Shown: positions 44,532 through 54,232 of the stretch, one piece after another
Position numbering within the stretch: the first letter of the stretch is position 1
How the letters are laid out: each line of letters begins with the position of its first letter
From: Clostridium ljungdahlii DSM 13528
GTDB lineage: Bacteria; Bacillota; Clostridia; Clostridiales; Clostridiaceae
Length of the DNA stretch: 64,000 nt
Direction: 5' to 3'
NCBI RefSeq assembly: GCF_000143685.1
Contig: NC_014328.1
Span: 930,001 to 994,000, forward strand
Translations under genes and position numbers: made by a program
The notes under the pieces: model-generated
What the model was told of the DNA's origin: nothing
The model's input: only the letters and a program-made list of their open reading frames with translations
Database searches by the model: none

Positions 44532-45212
44532 ATGGATTCTATTTTAGTTATTGAGGATGAAATAAAAGTATCAGATGTTATAAAAGCTTATCTTGAAAGA
44601 GAAGGATATAAGGTTTATTGTGCGACCACTGGTCTTGAAGGAATAAGACTATTCAATAAAATTGAATTTAAATTAGTAATACTTGATCTAATGCTTCCAG
44701 ATATTGATGGCGAGGAGGTATGCAGCACAATTAGAAGAATATCTAATGTACATATATTTATGCTGACAGCTAAGGTAACTTTATCAGATAAATTACAAGG
44801 CTTAAATATAGGAGCAGATGAATACTTAACTAAACCATGCAGTCCAAGGGAACTCACAGCTAGAGTAAATGCACTATTTAGAAGGCTATCTTCTGCTGAA
44901 GAACCTGAAATTATTTCTAGAGATGGATTGTTAGTAATAAACCATGATAAAAGATGTGTGAAGCTAAAGGGAGAAGAAATAGCTATGACACCTAATGAGT
45001 TCAATATTTTATACGTTCTTGCTAAAAATAGAGGCAGGGTTTTAAGCCGTGATCAGTTGATTGAGCAGGTATTTGGTATTGATTTTGAAGGTTCGGATAG
45101 AACTATAGATGTGCATATAAAAAATATTAGAAAAAAAATAGAAAGGGATACGCGATTTCCAAAGTATATTATAACTGTAATAAAATTAGGTTACAAATTT
45201 GGTGGTGAATAG
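44532..45212 (+). CDS. OmpR/PhoB-family response regulator
   Basis: 226-aa two-component regulator. Receiver domain: EDE acidic pocket near residues 6-9, phospho-acceptor Asp52 in LVILDLMLPDIDG, Lys in YLTKPCSPREL. The C-terminal winged helix shows MTPNEFNILYVLAKNRGRVLS and DVHIKNIRKKIE. ATG 44532 follows TTGGAGGT. The cognate kinase gene begins 3 bp later but stops after 29 codons, so the regulator is effectively orphaned and may be phosphorylated by another kinase or silent. Confidence 0.94.
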   Translation: MDSILVIEDEIKVSDVIKAYLEREGYKVYCATTGLEGIRLFNKIEFKLVILDLMLPDIDGEEVCSTIRRISNVHIFMLTAKVTLSDKLQGLNIGADEYLTKPCSPRELTARVNALFRRLSSAEEPEIISRDGLLVINHDKRCVKLKGEEIAMTPNEFNILYVLAKNRGRVLSRDQLIEQVFGIDFEGSDRTIDVHIKNIRKKIERDTRFPKYIITVIKLGYKFGGE

Positions 45213-45214
45213 AA

Positions 45215-45304
45215 ATGCAAAGTATAAGAAAAAGGCTAAGCTTAGTTTTAGTACTCTGCACTATTGTAACTGTAGTATTGTCTAATAAATTACAGGGATT
45301 TTAA
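45215..45304 (+). pseudogene. Truncated sensor histidine kinase gene (N-terminal 29 codons only)
   Basis: ATG 45215 follows GGTGGTGAA inside the response regulator end, the standard coupling of a kinase gene. The product RKRLSLVLVLCTIVTVVLS is just a kinase N-terminal signal/membrane anchor, ending at TAA 45302-45304. No HAMP, HisKA or ATPase segment follows in any frame. The rest appears deleted or replaced near the fold-back element at 45357-45606. Confidence 0.75.
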
Positions 45305-45356
45305 GCTGCGACTTTACAATTTATGTAATGCTTTAGTTAGAAAAAGCCTACATAGT

Positions 45357-45606
45357 GATTCTAATTGGAAATTTACCTTATACATAAAATATACTAACAA
45401 AATTGAAATTACATTTAAAAACTTTTATAAATAAGTCTTAGCTTGGTATTTTAGAAAACCTTAGGTACTTAGATGTGTTTGAGGTACGAGTTTATCTAAG
45501 TACCTTTAGGTTTTCAAAATACCAAGCTTTAGACTTATTAAAAGTTTTTAGTGTAATGAAATTTGTTAGTATATGGCTGTTATAAGTAAACTTTCCACTT
45601 AGAAAC
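45357..45606. repeat. 250-bp imperfect fold-back element (MITE-like)
   Basis: 45357-45474 and the reverse complement of 45494-45606 align almost throughout, with a few mismatches and short gaps, around a 19-nt loop (45475-45493). Shared blocks include ATATACTAACAAA, AAAAACTTTT, AATAAGTC, GCTTGGTATTTT and GGTACTTAGAT. It has no coding capacity. The length and near-full-length terminal inversion suit a miniature fold-back transposable element next to the truncated kinase. No clear target duplication was seen. A plain terminator would be far shorter. Confidence 0.75.
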
Positions 45607-45613
45607 TCTATAT

Positions 45614-47431
45614 TTATTTGGATTTATCTATTTGGACATCTTCACCTAATTGATATAAATCTAATCCCGTAGTCTGGTCTTTAACATTTACATTAAATTT
45701 AATTTCTACATTGGATACTCTGAGAAAAAATTTATTTTGTGATTCTGGAAAGAGTTCATATTTTGCTTTACTGCCACCCTGTTCATAATAAAGATGGCCT
45801 CCATTACTTGTTATAGATATATTTAGCCCTCCTGGAATAGTATAGCTTCCGGCATATTTATCTAGAGTTTTACTGTCCACTTTTACTACTTGTTTTGCAC
45901 TTGGAAGCTCATAACTTCCACCCATACAGATATTTGCTAAAGTATCATTGAGAGAATTTACATTATAATATCCTACATTTGTAAGCACGATTATGGTTAA
46001 ATCTTTATCTGGATATCTTGCTATATTTCCTGTAAAACCTAGAACATTTCCACCATGATATATCTCTCTTCCATATTTGCCATCAGTTAACATCCATCCG
46101 TAGCCGTAATAAGGACCATTTTTACTCATCTGCACATGATTTGTAAATATATTTTTTAGAGTGGATTGTTTTACTAATTTTTCAGTATATAACGCCCTGT
46201 CCCATTTGTATAAATCTTCTGTAGTTGAGTATAGAGCTCCTGCACCATAAGCACCATTTAAAGTTATTTCGTCACTTACAGGATACTGGTCTAAATAACC
46301 ACTGTAGCCTGTAGATGTATACATTTTATCAGCACCATTATAACCTAGTCCTGTACTTTTCATATTAAGAGGATCAAATATATTTTTTTGAAGGTAGTCA
46401 ATGTAACTCATTCCACTCGCCTTTGTAACTATATATCCAAGTAAAATGTATCCGGAGTTGGTATAGTCAAAATCGGTTCCTGGAGTGAACTCTAAAGGTT
46501 TATTTTTAAATAGATTGATTACATTGTTTATATCTTTAAAAGAGTCAAGTTTCATAGACCAAAACTCAGGAAAATTAGTACAATTTTGAATTCCTGAAGC
46601 ATGGGTAAGAAGATTTTTTATTGTTATAGTGTCACCTTTCGGAAAGTCAGGTACGTACTTGGATAGGAGATCATTTTCATTGATTAATCCCTTTTCAACT
46701 AGCTGCATTATTGCCATTGCTGTAAATTGCTTTGTCATGGAGCCAATTGGAAATTCAGTTTGTGGTGCATTTTTGATGTTTTGTTCTGCATCTGCTTTAC
46801 CATAACCTTTATCAATAAGTATATTTCCATCTTGAGCTACAAGTACACTTCCGTGGAAGTTATCTGCACTTTGGAGTAAGCTTAAATAGTTGTCTAATTT
46901 TTGTGAAGTATTTAAATATCTGCTGGAATTTACTACACTTTGAAAATATTCTTCTGTATTTTTTACAGGAGTAAGTATTTTGGCTGTTTTTGTGCTGCTA
47001 TCCCAATCTATTGTCTTACCAAGGAATTGGCTGAAAAACTCCAGTGGCACAAAAACAGTAGTTCCTTTAATAATAGGTGCTGTGGATAAACTAAAAACCT
47101 CATTATTTATAATTACTTTTTTATTATTGTTTTCAAGTTTTATAGTGTAATCAGAAGTAGTGAGTGTAGCAGAACTATCTTTTATTTGGATATTTGAATT
47201 ATTGCCAAGCTGTTGCATTACTGTGTTAAGAGGTACCATAACTATTGAATTTGAATCTTGATAAGGCTGTCCATCTTTTGAAGAAATATTGATTCCATCC
47301 ATACTTACAGTAATTACATCTGAAGCTGATTTAGTAGCTATTACAGGACTTGCACTTACGCTTAAAATGGCTGCATTTGAAAACACGAGAAAAGTTGATA
47401 TTAAAATACAAGAAAATACTTTTTTTATCAT
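45614..47431 (-). CDS. Secreted serine beta-lactamase-type hydrolase with copper-amine-oxidase-N domain
   Basis: 605 aa. Signal peptide (ends near VSASPV), then a copper amine oxidase N-terminal-like stalk domain (about residues 40-155: GTTVFVPLEFFSQFLGKTIDWD), then a class C beta-lactamase/esterase domain with SxxK in GSMTKQFTAMAIMQ, YxN in FDYTNSGYILLG, and HGGNVLGF, and a C-terminal beta domain. Probably a surface peptidase or esterase rather than a drug-resistance enzyme. ATG 47431 follows GAGGGGAT. Confidence 0.88.
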   Translation of the reverse strand: MIKKVFSCILISTFLVFSNAAILSVSASPVIATKSASDVITVSMDGINISSKDGQPYQDSNSIVMVPLNTVMQQLGNNSNIQIKDSSATLTTSDYTIKLENNNKKVIINNEVFSLSTAPIIKGTTVFVPLEFFSQFLGKTIDWDSSTKTAKILTPVKNTEEYFQSVVNSSRYLNTSQKLDNYLSLLQSADNFHGSVLVAQDGNILIDKGYGKADAEQNIKNAPQTEFPIGSMTKQFTAMAIMQLVEKGLINENDLLSKYVPDFPKGDTITIKNLLTHASGIQNCTNFPEFWSMKLDSFKDINNVINLFKNKPLEFTPGTDFDYTNSGYILLGYIVTKASGMSYIDYLQKNIFDPLNMKSTGLGYNGADKMYTSTGYSGYLDQYPVSDEITLNGAYGAGALYSTTEDLYKWDRALYTEKLVKQSTLKNIFTNHVQMSKNGPYYGYGWMLTDGKYGREIYHGGNVLGFTGNIARYPDKDLTIIVLTNVGYYNVNSLNDTLANICMGGSYELPSAKQVVKVDSKTLDKYAGSYTIPGGLNISITSNGGHLYYEQGGSKAKYELFPESQNKFFLRVSNVEIKFNVNVKDQTTGLDLYQLGEDVQIDKSK

Positions 47432-47607
47432 TGAATAATCATCCCCTCTATAGTTTATCTAGTAAAATTAATTATTTCTCTAATCTAGTTGCAATATAGT
47501 AAAAATAGTTTTAACATATTAAGTTTTATGAATACAATGATATCACAAAAAATGGAAAACTCAACAATAATTTATGAAATTTAAGATTTAATTAAGGTAA
47601 CGTAAAT

Positions 47608-48933
47608 TTATCTAATTATAGAGCAAATTTTGCTTATACCTTTTTCAATTTCAATGGTATTAGTTCTACTAACACTCAGTCTTACTAATTTTTTTTGTAT
47701 ATTAGTATTTAAATAAAATATATTTGGATCAATGAGAAGAATGTTTTTTGACTTTAACTCATTAATTATATAGTCTATATGTGTACTGTTAACCACCTCA
47801 AAACTGGCAAAAAAACCTGAAGGTGGAACGTGCCAAATTATATTAGAGTTGTAACAAGTTTTTACACATTTATTAAGACAGGCCATTCTTTTAGAATATA
47901 CCTCCCTAAGCTTTTTTGCATGTATGTTGAACATACCACTTTTTATATAAATTTCTAAGGCTCCCTGTGAAAGTACAGATGTGCTTAAATCATTCCATTT
48001 TTTATATTTCCCAAAAGTTTTTAGTATCTCTTTTGGAAGTACAATTGCAGAAATTCTCAATCCAGGCAATAATACTTTAGAATAGGTTTTTACATATATA
48101 ACTTTTGAGTAAGAATCTAAAGCATATATTGGGTCAGACCTTTTTTCAATATCCAAGTCAGCTAAATAGTCATCTTCAACTATATATACATTATATTTGT
48201 GGCAAAGTTTTAATATTTGTTTTTTTTCACTATTTGAATATGAAAATCCTGTAGGATTGTGAAAACGCGGGATAATATAAAAAAATTTTATATCTTTGTG
48301 TTTAAATATATTTTCAAGTTCATAAAGATTTATTCCTTTTGAAGTCCTATTTATACCTATAATATTTACATTATTAAGTTTTAAAGATTCTATAACTCCG
48401 TAATAGGTTGGTTCTTCAATAAGCACATTTTTTTTACCATTTGGGAAATCCATCATAGTGAGTATATTTATAGCTTGTTGAGAGCCTGCTGTTATAAATA
48501 TATACTGCTTGTCAGTAAAAATTTGATAATTTTGAAGCTGCTTTTGTATGGTACAAATTAAGTTTTCAACTCCCTGCGTACTAGGAGGAGAGATAAGATT
48601 TTTTTTATATAAATTCAATGCTTGATTTAAACAATCCTGAAATTCTTTATAAGGCAAAATACGTTCATCTGGAGCAGATGTTGAAAAATCTATACTTTTA
48701 TTATCAAAATTATTATTCATATTTAGATTATTTTCAATAAGGTAGTATCCACTTTTAGGTACAGAGTATATTATGTGATCTTTTATCAATAAGTCATATG
48801 CTTTGGCAGCGGTTATTTTGCTGCACTCAAATTTTTTACATATGTTTCTTATAGAAGGCAATTTTTTACCCGGTTTAATATATCCTTTAAATATTTGTTC
48901 TTTTATATATGTGTAAATAACGTCATACTTCAT
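47608..48933 (-). CDS. MocR/PdxR-type regulator (GntR head, aminotransferase body)
   Basis: 441 aa. The GntR winged helix (residues ~1-65: IFKGYIKPGKKLPSIRNICK and ECSKITAAKAYDLLIKD) is fused to a fold-type I aminotransferase body with VEDDYLADLDIE and the PLP Lys in VKTYSKVLLPGLR. It presumably uses PLP or a PLP-amino-acid adduct as effector. It is divergent from an MFS exporter across a 112-bp gap, so it probably controls that gene. RBS AGGAAGTAGG precedes ATG 48933. Confidence 0.92.
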   Translation of the reverse strand: MKYDVIYTYIKEQIFKGYIKPGKKLPSIRNICKKFECSKITAAKAYDLLIKDHIIYSVPKSGYYLIENNLNMNNNFDNKSIDFSTSAPDERILPYKEFQDCLNQALNLYKKNLISPPSTQGVENLICTIQKQLQNYQIFTDKQYIFITAGSQQAINILTMMDFPNGKKNVLIEEPTYYGVIESLKLNNVNIIGINRTSKGINLYELENIFKHKDIKFFYIIPRFHNPTGFSYSNSEKKQILKLCHKYNVYIVEDDYLADLDIEKRSDPIYALDSYSKVIYVKTYSKVLLPGLRISAIVLPKEILKTFGKYKKWNDLSTSVLSQGALEIYIKSGMFNIHAKKLREVYSKRMACLNKCVKTCYNSNIIWHVPPSGFFASFEVVNSTHIDYIINELKSKNILLIDPNIFYLNTNIQKKLVRLSVSRTNTIEIEKGISKICSIIR

Positions 48934-49045
48934 AAAACTACCTACTTCCTATGAATCTGTACTAGGCCACATTAGTATTTTTTGCATTGTATAGAAAATA
49001 TATATTTCATATACTTTAATTATACTATATAAGGAGATATAAAAT

Positions 49046-50227
49046 ATGAAGCATTTAATTTGTAAAAATGAAGAACAAGTAAGCTTAAAATATGATATAT
49101 TAATTGTAATTTTAGGAATTGGAGGGTTTATTTCTGCTGCTGATAATTGGTTTGTATCGCCGATACTTCCGGCCATAGCTTCAGAATTTAATACATCAAT
49201 CCCCAGGACTGGTATTATATTGACATTATATATGATACCTTATGGAATAATGCAGCCTGTTTATGGATATTTTAGTGATTGTTACAGTAAGGTTAGAATA
49301 CTTAAATTGATTATATGTGGATTTGCTTTAGGAACTTGTGGGTGTGCATTTGCTAGATCTTTATTTGTGCTGAGTGTATGGAGGACAGTAACAGGATTTT
49401 TTGCTGCAGGTATTATAGCTGTATCTTTGGCTTTGATTGGAGATACTGTTCCAGTTTCAAAGCGATCAAAATATGTTGGAAAATTTATGGGAATTGTTTT
49501 TTTAGGACAAGGTTTTAGCGCTGGATTAGGTGGAACATTAGCCAGATACGTCAGCTGGCGTGTATTATTTATTTTTTTTGTGGCAGCTGCAATATGCACG
49601 GTATTTCTTTTGTTTACCATACCTAAAGGTAATATTGTTCATGTAAATAAGAAGTTTTTTACTGAAGTTAAATGTGTTACTTTAACACCAAGTGGGAAAA
49701 TAATTTTTCCTATGGCATTTATAGCTGGATTTTTATTTTTGGGTTTGTATAGTTATTTGGGTGCCTATTTTCACTATGCCTTAAAGTTAAATTATATGGA
49801 ATGTGGAATAATTGTAATGTTTTATGGATTTGCTTGTCTTGGTGCAGGTTCTATCATGGGAAAGTTAAATGTAAAAATAGGATATAAAAATGTGATCATA
49901 TTAGGTGAAATATTTGCATTAATGACGACTTTATTTTTAATAAATTTTCACTGCTGGGAAATGGGTTTGGTTGCCACTATCAGTTTGGGTATTGGATATA
50001 TTTTTGTTCAATCTACATTGGCTACTATGGCTTTTGATGTGGCATCTGATTCTAAAGGATTACCTTCAGGATTAATTGGATTTGGTTTATTTTGTGGTGG
50101 TGGATTGGGTAGTGCTTTTAGTGGGTTTGTCATTGCAAAAATAAGCTATCAGCTATTATGGATAATATTTTTTATTTTTATTTCAATCTTTATTTTTGTA
50201 ACATATAAACAGATTAATAATGAATAA
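49046..50227 (+). CDS. MFS transporter
   Basis: 393 aa, twelve helices, with the MFS motif A-like GYFSDCYSKVRIL after helix 2 and a second-half repeat. Early ISAADNWFVSPILPAIASEF matches the drug:H+ antiporter-1-like group. ATG 49046 follows AAGGAGAT. Divergent from a MocR regulator, so it may export an amine, amino acid or vitamin B6-related compound; this is inference. Confidence 0.9.
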   Translation: MKHLICKNEEQVSLKYDILIVILGIGGFISAADNWFVSPILPAIASEFNTSIPRTGIILTLYMIPYGIMQPVYGYFSDCYSKVRILKLIICGFALGTCGCAFARSLFVLSVWRTVTGFFAAGIIAVSLALIGDTVPVSKRSKYVGKFMGIVFLGQGFSAGLGGTLARYVSWRVLFIFFVAAAICTVFLLFTIPKGNIVHVNKKFFTEVKCVTLTPSGKIIFPMAFIAGFLFLGLYSYLGAYFHYALKLNYMECGIIVMFYGFACLGAGSIMGKLNVKIGYKNVIILGEIFALMTTLFLINFHCWEMGLVATISLGIGYIFVQSTLATMAFDVASDSKGLPSGLIGFGLFCGGGLGSAFSGFVIAKISYQLLWIIFFIFISIFIFVTYKQINNE

Positions 50228-50273
50228 AACCTTTTTATGTAACAAAAACTATTGGTAGAAAGGAGAGATAAGG

Positions 50274-50462
50274 ATGAAATTAACAGTTGAAGATATGATA
50301 AAGCAAAAACTTCTTGATGAGCAGGAGAGCGTTAGAGATTACCAGGAGTATTCTGGTAAGATAGAGAATAAAGAAATAAATCAGGTGTTTAAAAAATTTG
50401 CAGAAGAATCTGCCCTGCAAGCACGGGAACTAGAAAGACTGCTTAATAAATTTGAAAGATAA
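50274..50462 (+). CDS. Small helical protein (rubrerythrin/ferritin-hairpin-like)
   Basis: 62 aa, predicted as one helical hairpin: MIKQKLLDEQESVRDYQEYSG and INQVFKKFAEESALQARELE. The spacing and E/H-like pattern resemble half of a rubrerythrin-type four-helix bundle, but iron ligands are incomplete, so iron binding is not claimed. Strong RBS (AAGGAGAG) and own terminator support expression. Confidence 0.7.
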   Translation: MKLTVEDMIKQKLLDEQESVRDYQEYSGKIENKEINQVFKKFAEESALQARELERLLNKFER

Positions 50463-50480
50463 CTATATAGAATTATCTCA

Positions 50481-50510
50481 TAGAAGGTTATTATGACCTT
50501 CTATTTTTTA
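50481..50510 (+). terminator. Terminator after the small helical protein gene
   Basis: TAGAAGGT (50481-50488) pairs with ACCTTCTA (50496-50503) and is followed by TTTTTT. Confidence 0.88.
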
Positions 50511-50577
50511 TAAAAATTACTAGACTTTTTTAACAAAGATAATATAATATAAAATGTGGGAGTTTTTTAAATATTTG

Positions 50578-50599
50578 CTCAACTTTCGCAGTTTAAAAA
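50578..50599 (+). repeat. Copy 2 of the 22-bp dispersed repeat
   Basis: Identical over 22 bases to 4464-4485. Here AACTT...GCA can pair with TGCAAGTT just downstream (ending near 50611), again giving a hairpin. It lies about 45 bp before the antiporter start codon, in its leader. Confidence 0.6.
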
Positions 50600-50642
50600 C
50601 TTTGCAAGTTAAGATAATTATTAATTGTTTTGGAGGCGTATT

Positions 50643-52004
50643 ATGTGCAATAAGAACATCCAGGAAAGGCATAGGTACATCGTTTTAATTTTTACATTTA
50701 TGGCCATACTCAGCTCTATAGTTTTTAAGGCATCATTATTTTACGCATTTACTATAAGTATAATTTTTTCAACCTGTGTTTTTGTAAAAAATGGGTTTAG
50801 TATTACGGAGCTATTAGTTATGGTAAAGAATAGCCTTCTCGACTGCAGACAATTGCTTACTTTAATTTTATTGATAGGGGCTTTAATCCCTGTATGGTTT
50901 TCATCTGGAGTTATACCTACAATAATGTACTATGGATTCAAATATATGCAGCACATGAATATTTTATTTACGATTTTTATACTTACGTCTGCTGTAGCAG
51001 TGTTTATAGGGTCTGCTTTTGCAACTATAAGTACTATTGGAATTGCAAGCTTAGGGTTGGCAAAGGCTTTTGGAATTCCAGATTATATTATTTTAGGAGT
51101 AATTGTTTCAGGTGCATTTTTAGCAGATAAAATGTCTCCAATTTCAGGACTTGTAAATCTTACATTAACCACTGTAAAAACATCCTATAAAAATATGTTG
51201 TCATCTATGGTTAAGATATTATTTCCTGCATATTTGATAGCTGGTTCTGTATATTTTTACATTGGACAAAGGTATAGTTTGGGTTCTAATTCTTCAAATA
51301 TAAATAGATATACTACCGCCATTAAAAAGAGTTTTGTAATTTCACCACTTTTTTTACTAATACCTGCAGTAATTTTTATAGTGTCTTTTTTAGGTGTAAA
51401 AATAGTTAACTCACTTTCACTTGGATTAGTGGCCAGTGTGATTTTATCTATGACAGTACAAAAGACTAGCATTTGGGGTGTTGTCATGGAAATAACTACG
51501 GGTTATGTGGGAAATACAAAATATGAGTATTTGAATAAGGTATTAACTGGTGGTGGAATAACTTCTATGGTTGAGGTTTTACTTATAATGGGAGGAGCTA
51601 TTTCGTTAAATAGTATTTTTCAAGGAACAGGACTTATAAAACCTATAGTGGATAAAGTAATTTCAACTATAAAATCAAAGGAAGAATTGGTTATAAAGAC
51701 TTGTGCTATAAGCGGAATGTCCACAATAGCTTGTGATCAAACTGTTGGCATAATATTACCTGGACAACTTTTGAGACACAAGTACGAGGAATTAGGTGTG
51801 GAAAATAGGATATTAGCTAGAACAATATCTGATACTGGAACTGTTATTGCTCCATTAGTTCCATGGAATGTAAATTCCTTATTAATTTTAGCGGTCACAG
51901 GTATTTCTACCATTAAGTATGCACCCTATGCATTGTTGTGTTACATTTTGCCAATTGTTACTATACTTGTAACATGTATCTGCAAAGTCAAAAAAGCAGG
52001 ATAA
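50643..52004 (+). CDS. nhaC: NhaC-type Na+/H+ antiporter
   Basis: 453-aa inner-membrane antiporter with about eleven helices. NhaC/arginine-ornithine-type blocks: FIGSAFATISTIGIASLGLA, SGAFLADKMSPISGLVNLTL (with the conserved acidic-containing ADKMSP) and the later SDTGTVIAPLVPWNVNSL. ATG 50643 follows TTGGAGGCG; a longer TTG start at 50625 precedes the RBS. Probably sodium or malate/lactate exchange; exact ions not certain. Confidence 0.88.
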   Translation: MCNKNIQERHRYIVLIFTFMAILSSIVFKASLFYAFTISIIFSTCVFVKNGFSITELLVMVKNSLLDCRQLLTLILLIGALIPVWFSSGVIPTIMYYGFKYMQHMNILFTIFILTSAVAVFIGSAFATISTIGIASLGLAKAFGIPDYIILGVIVSGAFLADKMSPISGLVNLTLTTVKTSYKNMLSSMVKILFPAYLIAGSVYFYIGQRYSLGSNSSNINRYTTAIKKSFVISPLFLLIPAVIFIVSFLGVKIVNSLSLGLVASVILSMTVQKTSIWGVVMEITTGYVGNTKYEYLNKVLTGGGITSMVEVLLIMGGAISLNSIFQGTGLIKPIVDKVISTIKSKEELVIKTCAISGMSTIACDQTVGIILPGQLLRHKYEELGVENRILARTISDTGTVIAPLVPWNVNSLLILAVTGISTIKYAPYALLCYILPIVTILVTCICKVKKAG

Positions 52005-52005
52005 C

Positions 52006-52069
52006 ATAAACAGAGTTCTTGGCATCAAGTGGGGTTAAAATTATATCTGATGCCAAGAACTCTGTTTAT
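52006..52069. terminator. 22-bp perfect-stem terminator between convergent genes
   Basis: 52006-52027 and 52048-52069 are exact complements around a 20-nt loop. It separates the antiporter from convergent cls, whose stop codon lies inside the distal arm. Neither side has a long T-run, but the base of the stem is AT-rich. Confidence 0.75.
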
Positions 52070-53589
52070 ACTAATGGAGCAAACATTCTCAAAATTGATT
52101 CTACAATTTTTTTTGAAAGACTTCTTTTTTCCCATACATCTTTGTTTATCTTTTTTGATACTCTTATAGTTCTTAAAAAATCTTTGTAAATATTATCTAT
52201 TATGGGGACATTGTACAGGTAGGTTGCACATTCAAAATGTAGATATAAACTTCTGTAATCTAAGTTTATAGTTCCAACTACTGCACATTCCCCATCAGAT
52301 ACAAAAGTTTTTCCATGGATAAATCCCGGTGTATATTCGTATATTTTTACTCCTGAATCTAATAAGTTGTCATAATGAGATCTAGTGAGAATCTGTACGA
52401 TTTTTTTATCTGGAATAAAAGGGGTTATTATTCTCACATCTACTCCCCTTTTTGCTGCGAGGCAAAGTGCCAGTGTCATTTCATAGCCTATTACCAAGTA
52501 GGGGGTAGTAATATAAATGTAATTTTTAGCACTGTTTATAATGTTTAAATACACGTATTCTGCTGCGCCGTCAGGTTTTATGGGTCCACTGTTATAAGGC
52601 ATTACAATACCCTGACTTTTTTCTAGTTTGAATGAAGTCTTATATTTTGAAAAGTCCTCTTTCTTTTTTGATATTGATTGCCACATTCTTAAGAACATAA
52701 TTGTAAAACTATAAACTGCTTCTCCTTTTAAGCATACAGCCATGTCTTTCCAGTAACCATATTTTTTATATTCATTTATATACTCATCACCTATATTAAT
52801 TCCACCAGTAAAAGCAACAGTTCCATCAATTACAGTTATCTTTCTGTGATCTCTGTAATTTAGCATAAAATTTAAAATTATTTTAAATGGATTAAATATT
52901 TTTAATTTTATATTATTGACTTTAAGAGACCTTTTGAAATTTTTTGGTAAAACAACAAGAGAACCAACATAGTCTACTAGTACTCTTACTTCTACACCAT
53001 TATTGGCTTTTTCTTTTAAAATCTCAAAAATTTCATCCCACATTTTACTTTTTGAGATTATGAAGTACTCTAAAAAAATAAATTTCTTAGCATTTTTCAA
53101 TTCTTCTAAAAGTTTTTTATACATGTCTTCCCCTGACGAGAAGTAATCAACTTTTGTATTTATATAGCATCCATAGTCACTAATATTTTTTATAAGTCTT
53201 GTTTCATTGTATCTCATTTTATTTTCATTTTTAAAAGAAGAAAGCATATCTTGGTCTTCTTTTGGAAATACGTCTTTATCCAATTCTATTTTGTTTATCT
53301 TATTAAAGTTACGTTTTATTCCAATCATGGAAAAAATATAAATAAGTGCTCCCACTACTGGAATGAGAAGAATTAAAACTATCCAGCTTATTTTATAAGA
53401 AGTATTTTTATCCTTATAGTTTAAATGAATTACGAAAATGACACTTATGATTTCAAAAAAGACAAAGTAATATATTAAGGATATATTAAATGAATTGAAA
53501 ACTAGTGCAATAGCTACAAATTGAAACATTGTCCAAAATATTAAAATTACAAATTTAAAAACTGCCACAAATATTCTTCTTTCACCCAA
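52066..53589 (-). CDS. cls: Cardiolipin synthase (phospholipase D family)
   Basis: 507 aa: two N-terminal membrane helices, then two PLD half-domains with both HKD motifs, RDHRKITVIDG(..)GGINIGDEY near residue 225 and FIHGKTFVSDG(..)GTINLDYRS near residue 415. This makes cardiolipin from two phosphatidylglycerols at the membrane. TTG 53589 is chosen because TAGGTG lies about 6 bp upstream; a GTG at 53598 overlaps that box and would add three residues. Monocistronic. Confidence 0.92.
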   Translation of the reverse strand: MGERRIFVAVFKFVILIFWTMFQFVAIALVFNSFNISLIYYFVFFEIISVIFVIHLNYKDKNTSYKISWIVLILLIPVVGALIYIFSMIGIKRNFNKINKIELDKDVFPKEDQDMLSSFKNENKMRYNETRLIKNISDYGCYINTKVDYFSSGEDMYKKLLEELKNAKKFIFLEYFIISKSKMWDEIFEILKEKANNGVEVRVLVDYVGSLVVLPKNFKRSLKVNNIKLKIFNPFKIILNFMLNYRDHRKITVIDGTVAFTGGINIGDEYINEYKKYGYWKDMAVCLKGEAVYSFTIMFLRMWQSISKKKEDFSKYKTSFKLEKSQGIVMPYNSGPIKPDGAAEYVYLNIINSAKNYIYITTPYLVIGYEMTLALCLAAKRGVDVRIITPFIPDKKIVQILTRSHYDNLLDSGVKIYEYTPGFIHGKTFVSDGECAVVGTINLDYRSLYLHFECATYLYNVPIIDNIYKDFLRTIRVSKKINKDVWEKRSLSKKIVESILRMFAPLV

Positions 53590-53651
53590 TAGCAGCACCT
53601 ACTTTTCAAGTTTTTATTCTATTTTATCATAAACTATGTTAATGAAAAAGA

Positions 53652-54038
53652 TTAAGATTTCCTTTTAAAAGAAGTACCACAATTTTTACATGTTATGGTT
53701 ATCTTTCCTTTGTGTCTAGGAACTCTTAATTTTTGGGAGCAATTTGGACACTTAAATATTTTATACTGTTTATGATTGTTCATAGAATAGGTAAACCCAC
53801 TAAACCTTTTAGCTAGAGGTGAGATGAAATTTTCATAAGCCTCAAGTTCCTTGTATCTCCTGTATTTATTCCTTGAAAGGCACCTCCAGGTACTGTATAT
53901 GAAAAATACAAACCCTAGTGTAGCTGTACGTCTAAATAAAGATAGAACAATTCCGCCAATATAAAGGTGGGTAGAAAGTTTATCAATACCATAACTTTCT
54001 CTAAAATAATAAGAAAGTTTATTTAAAAAATTTCTCAA
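53652..54038 (-). CDS. Membrane protein with C-terminal zinc ribbon
   Basis: 128 aa: one or two hydrophobic segments (HLYIGGIVLSLF and TATLGFVFFIYSTWRCL), a basic middle, then a CPNC-x17-CKNC zinc ribbon at the end (FKCPNCSQKL and ITCKNCGTSF). The form suits a small membrane-bound regulator or chaperone, but no family is known. TTG 54038 follows GAGGCG. It lies 62 bp upstream of cls on the same strand and may be co-transcribed with it. Confidence 0.8.
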   Translation of the reverse strand: MRNFLNKLSYYFRESYGIDKLSTHLYIGGIVLSLFRRTATLGFVFFIYSTWRCLSRNKYRRYKELEAYENFISPLAKRFSGFTYSMNNHKQYKIFKCPNCSQKLRVPRHKGKITITCKNCGTSFKRKS

Positions 54039-54232
54039 AGTAATCGCCTCTTTAAATTAGATTGATATTCATAGGTTTACATAATATTCTATTTAACTTC
54101 TAGATAATTATACAGTATAATTAGTACTTTTGCATTAGACAAGAAGCTTAATTAATCTTATGTTCATAATTGAAATTGCAATTAAAAAGTAATATTATCA
54201 ATGAATAAGATAAAATTTGGGGAGTGTGTCCA

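Noticed and set aside
45357..45606. Inverted repeat as a simple terminator
   Set aside because: The pairing extends over ~115 bp per arm, far more than a terminator; kept as a fold-back element instead.
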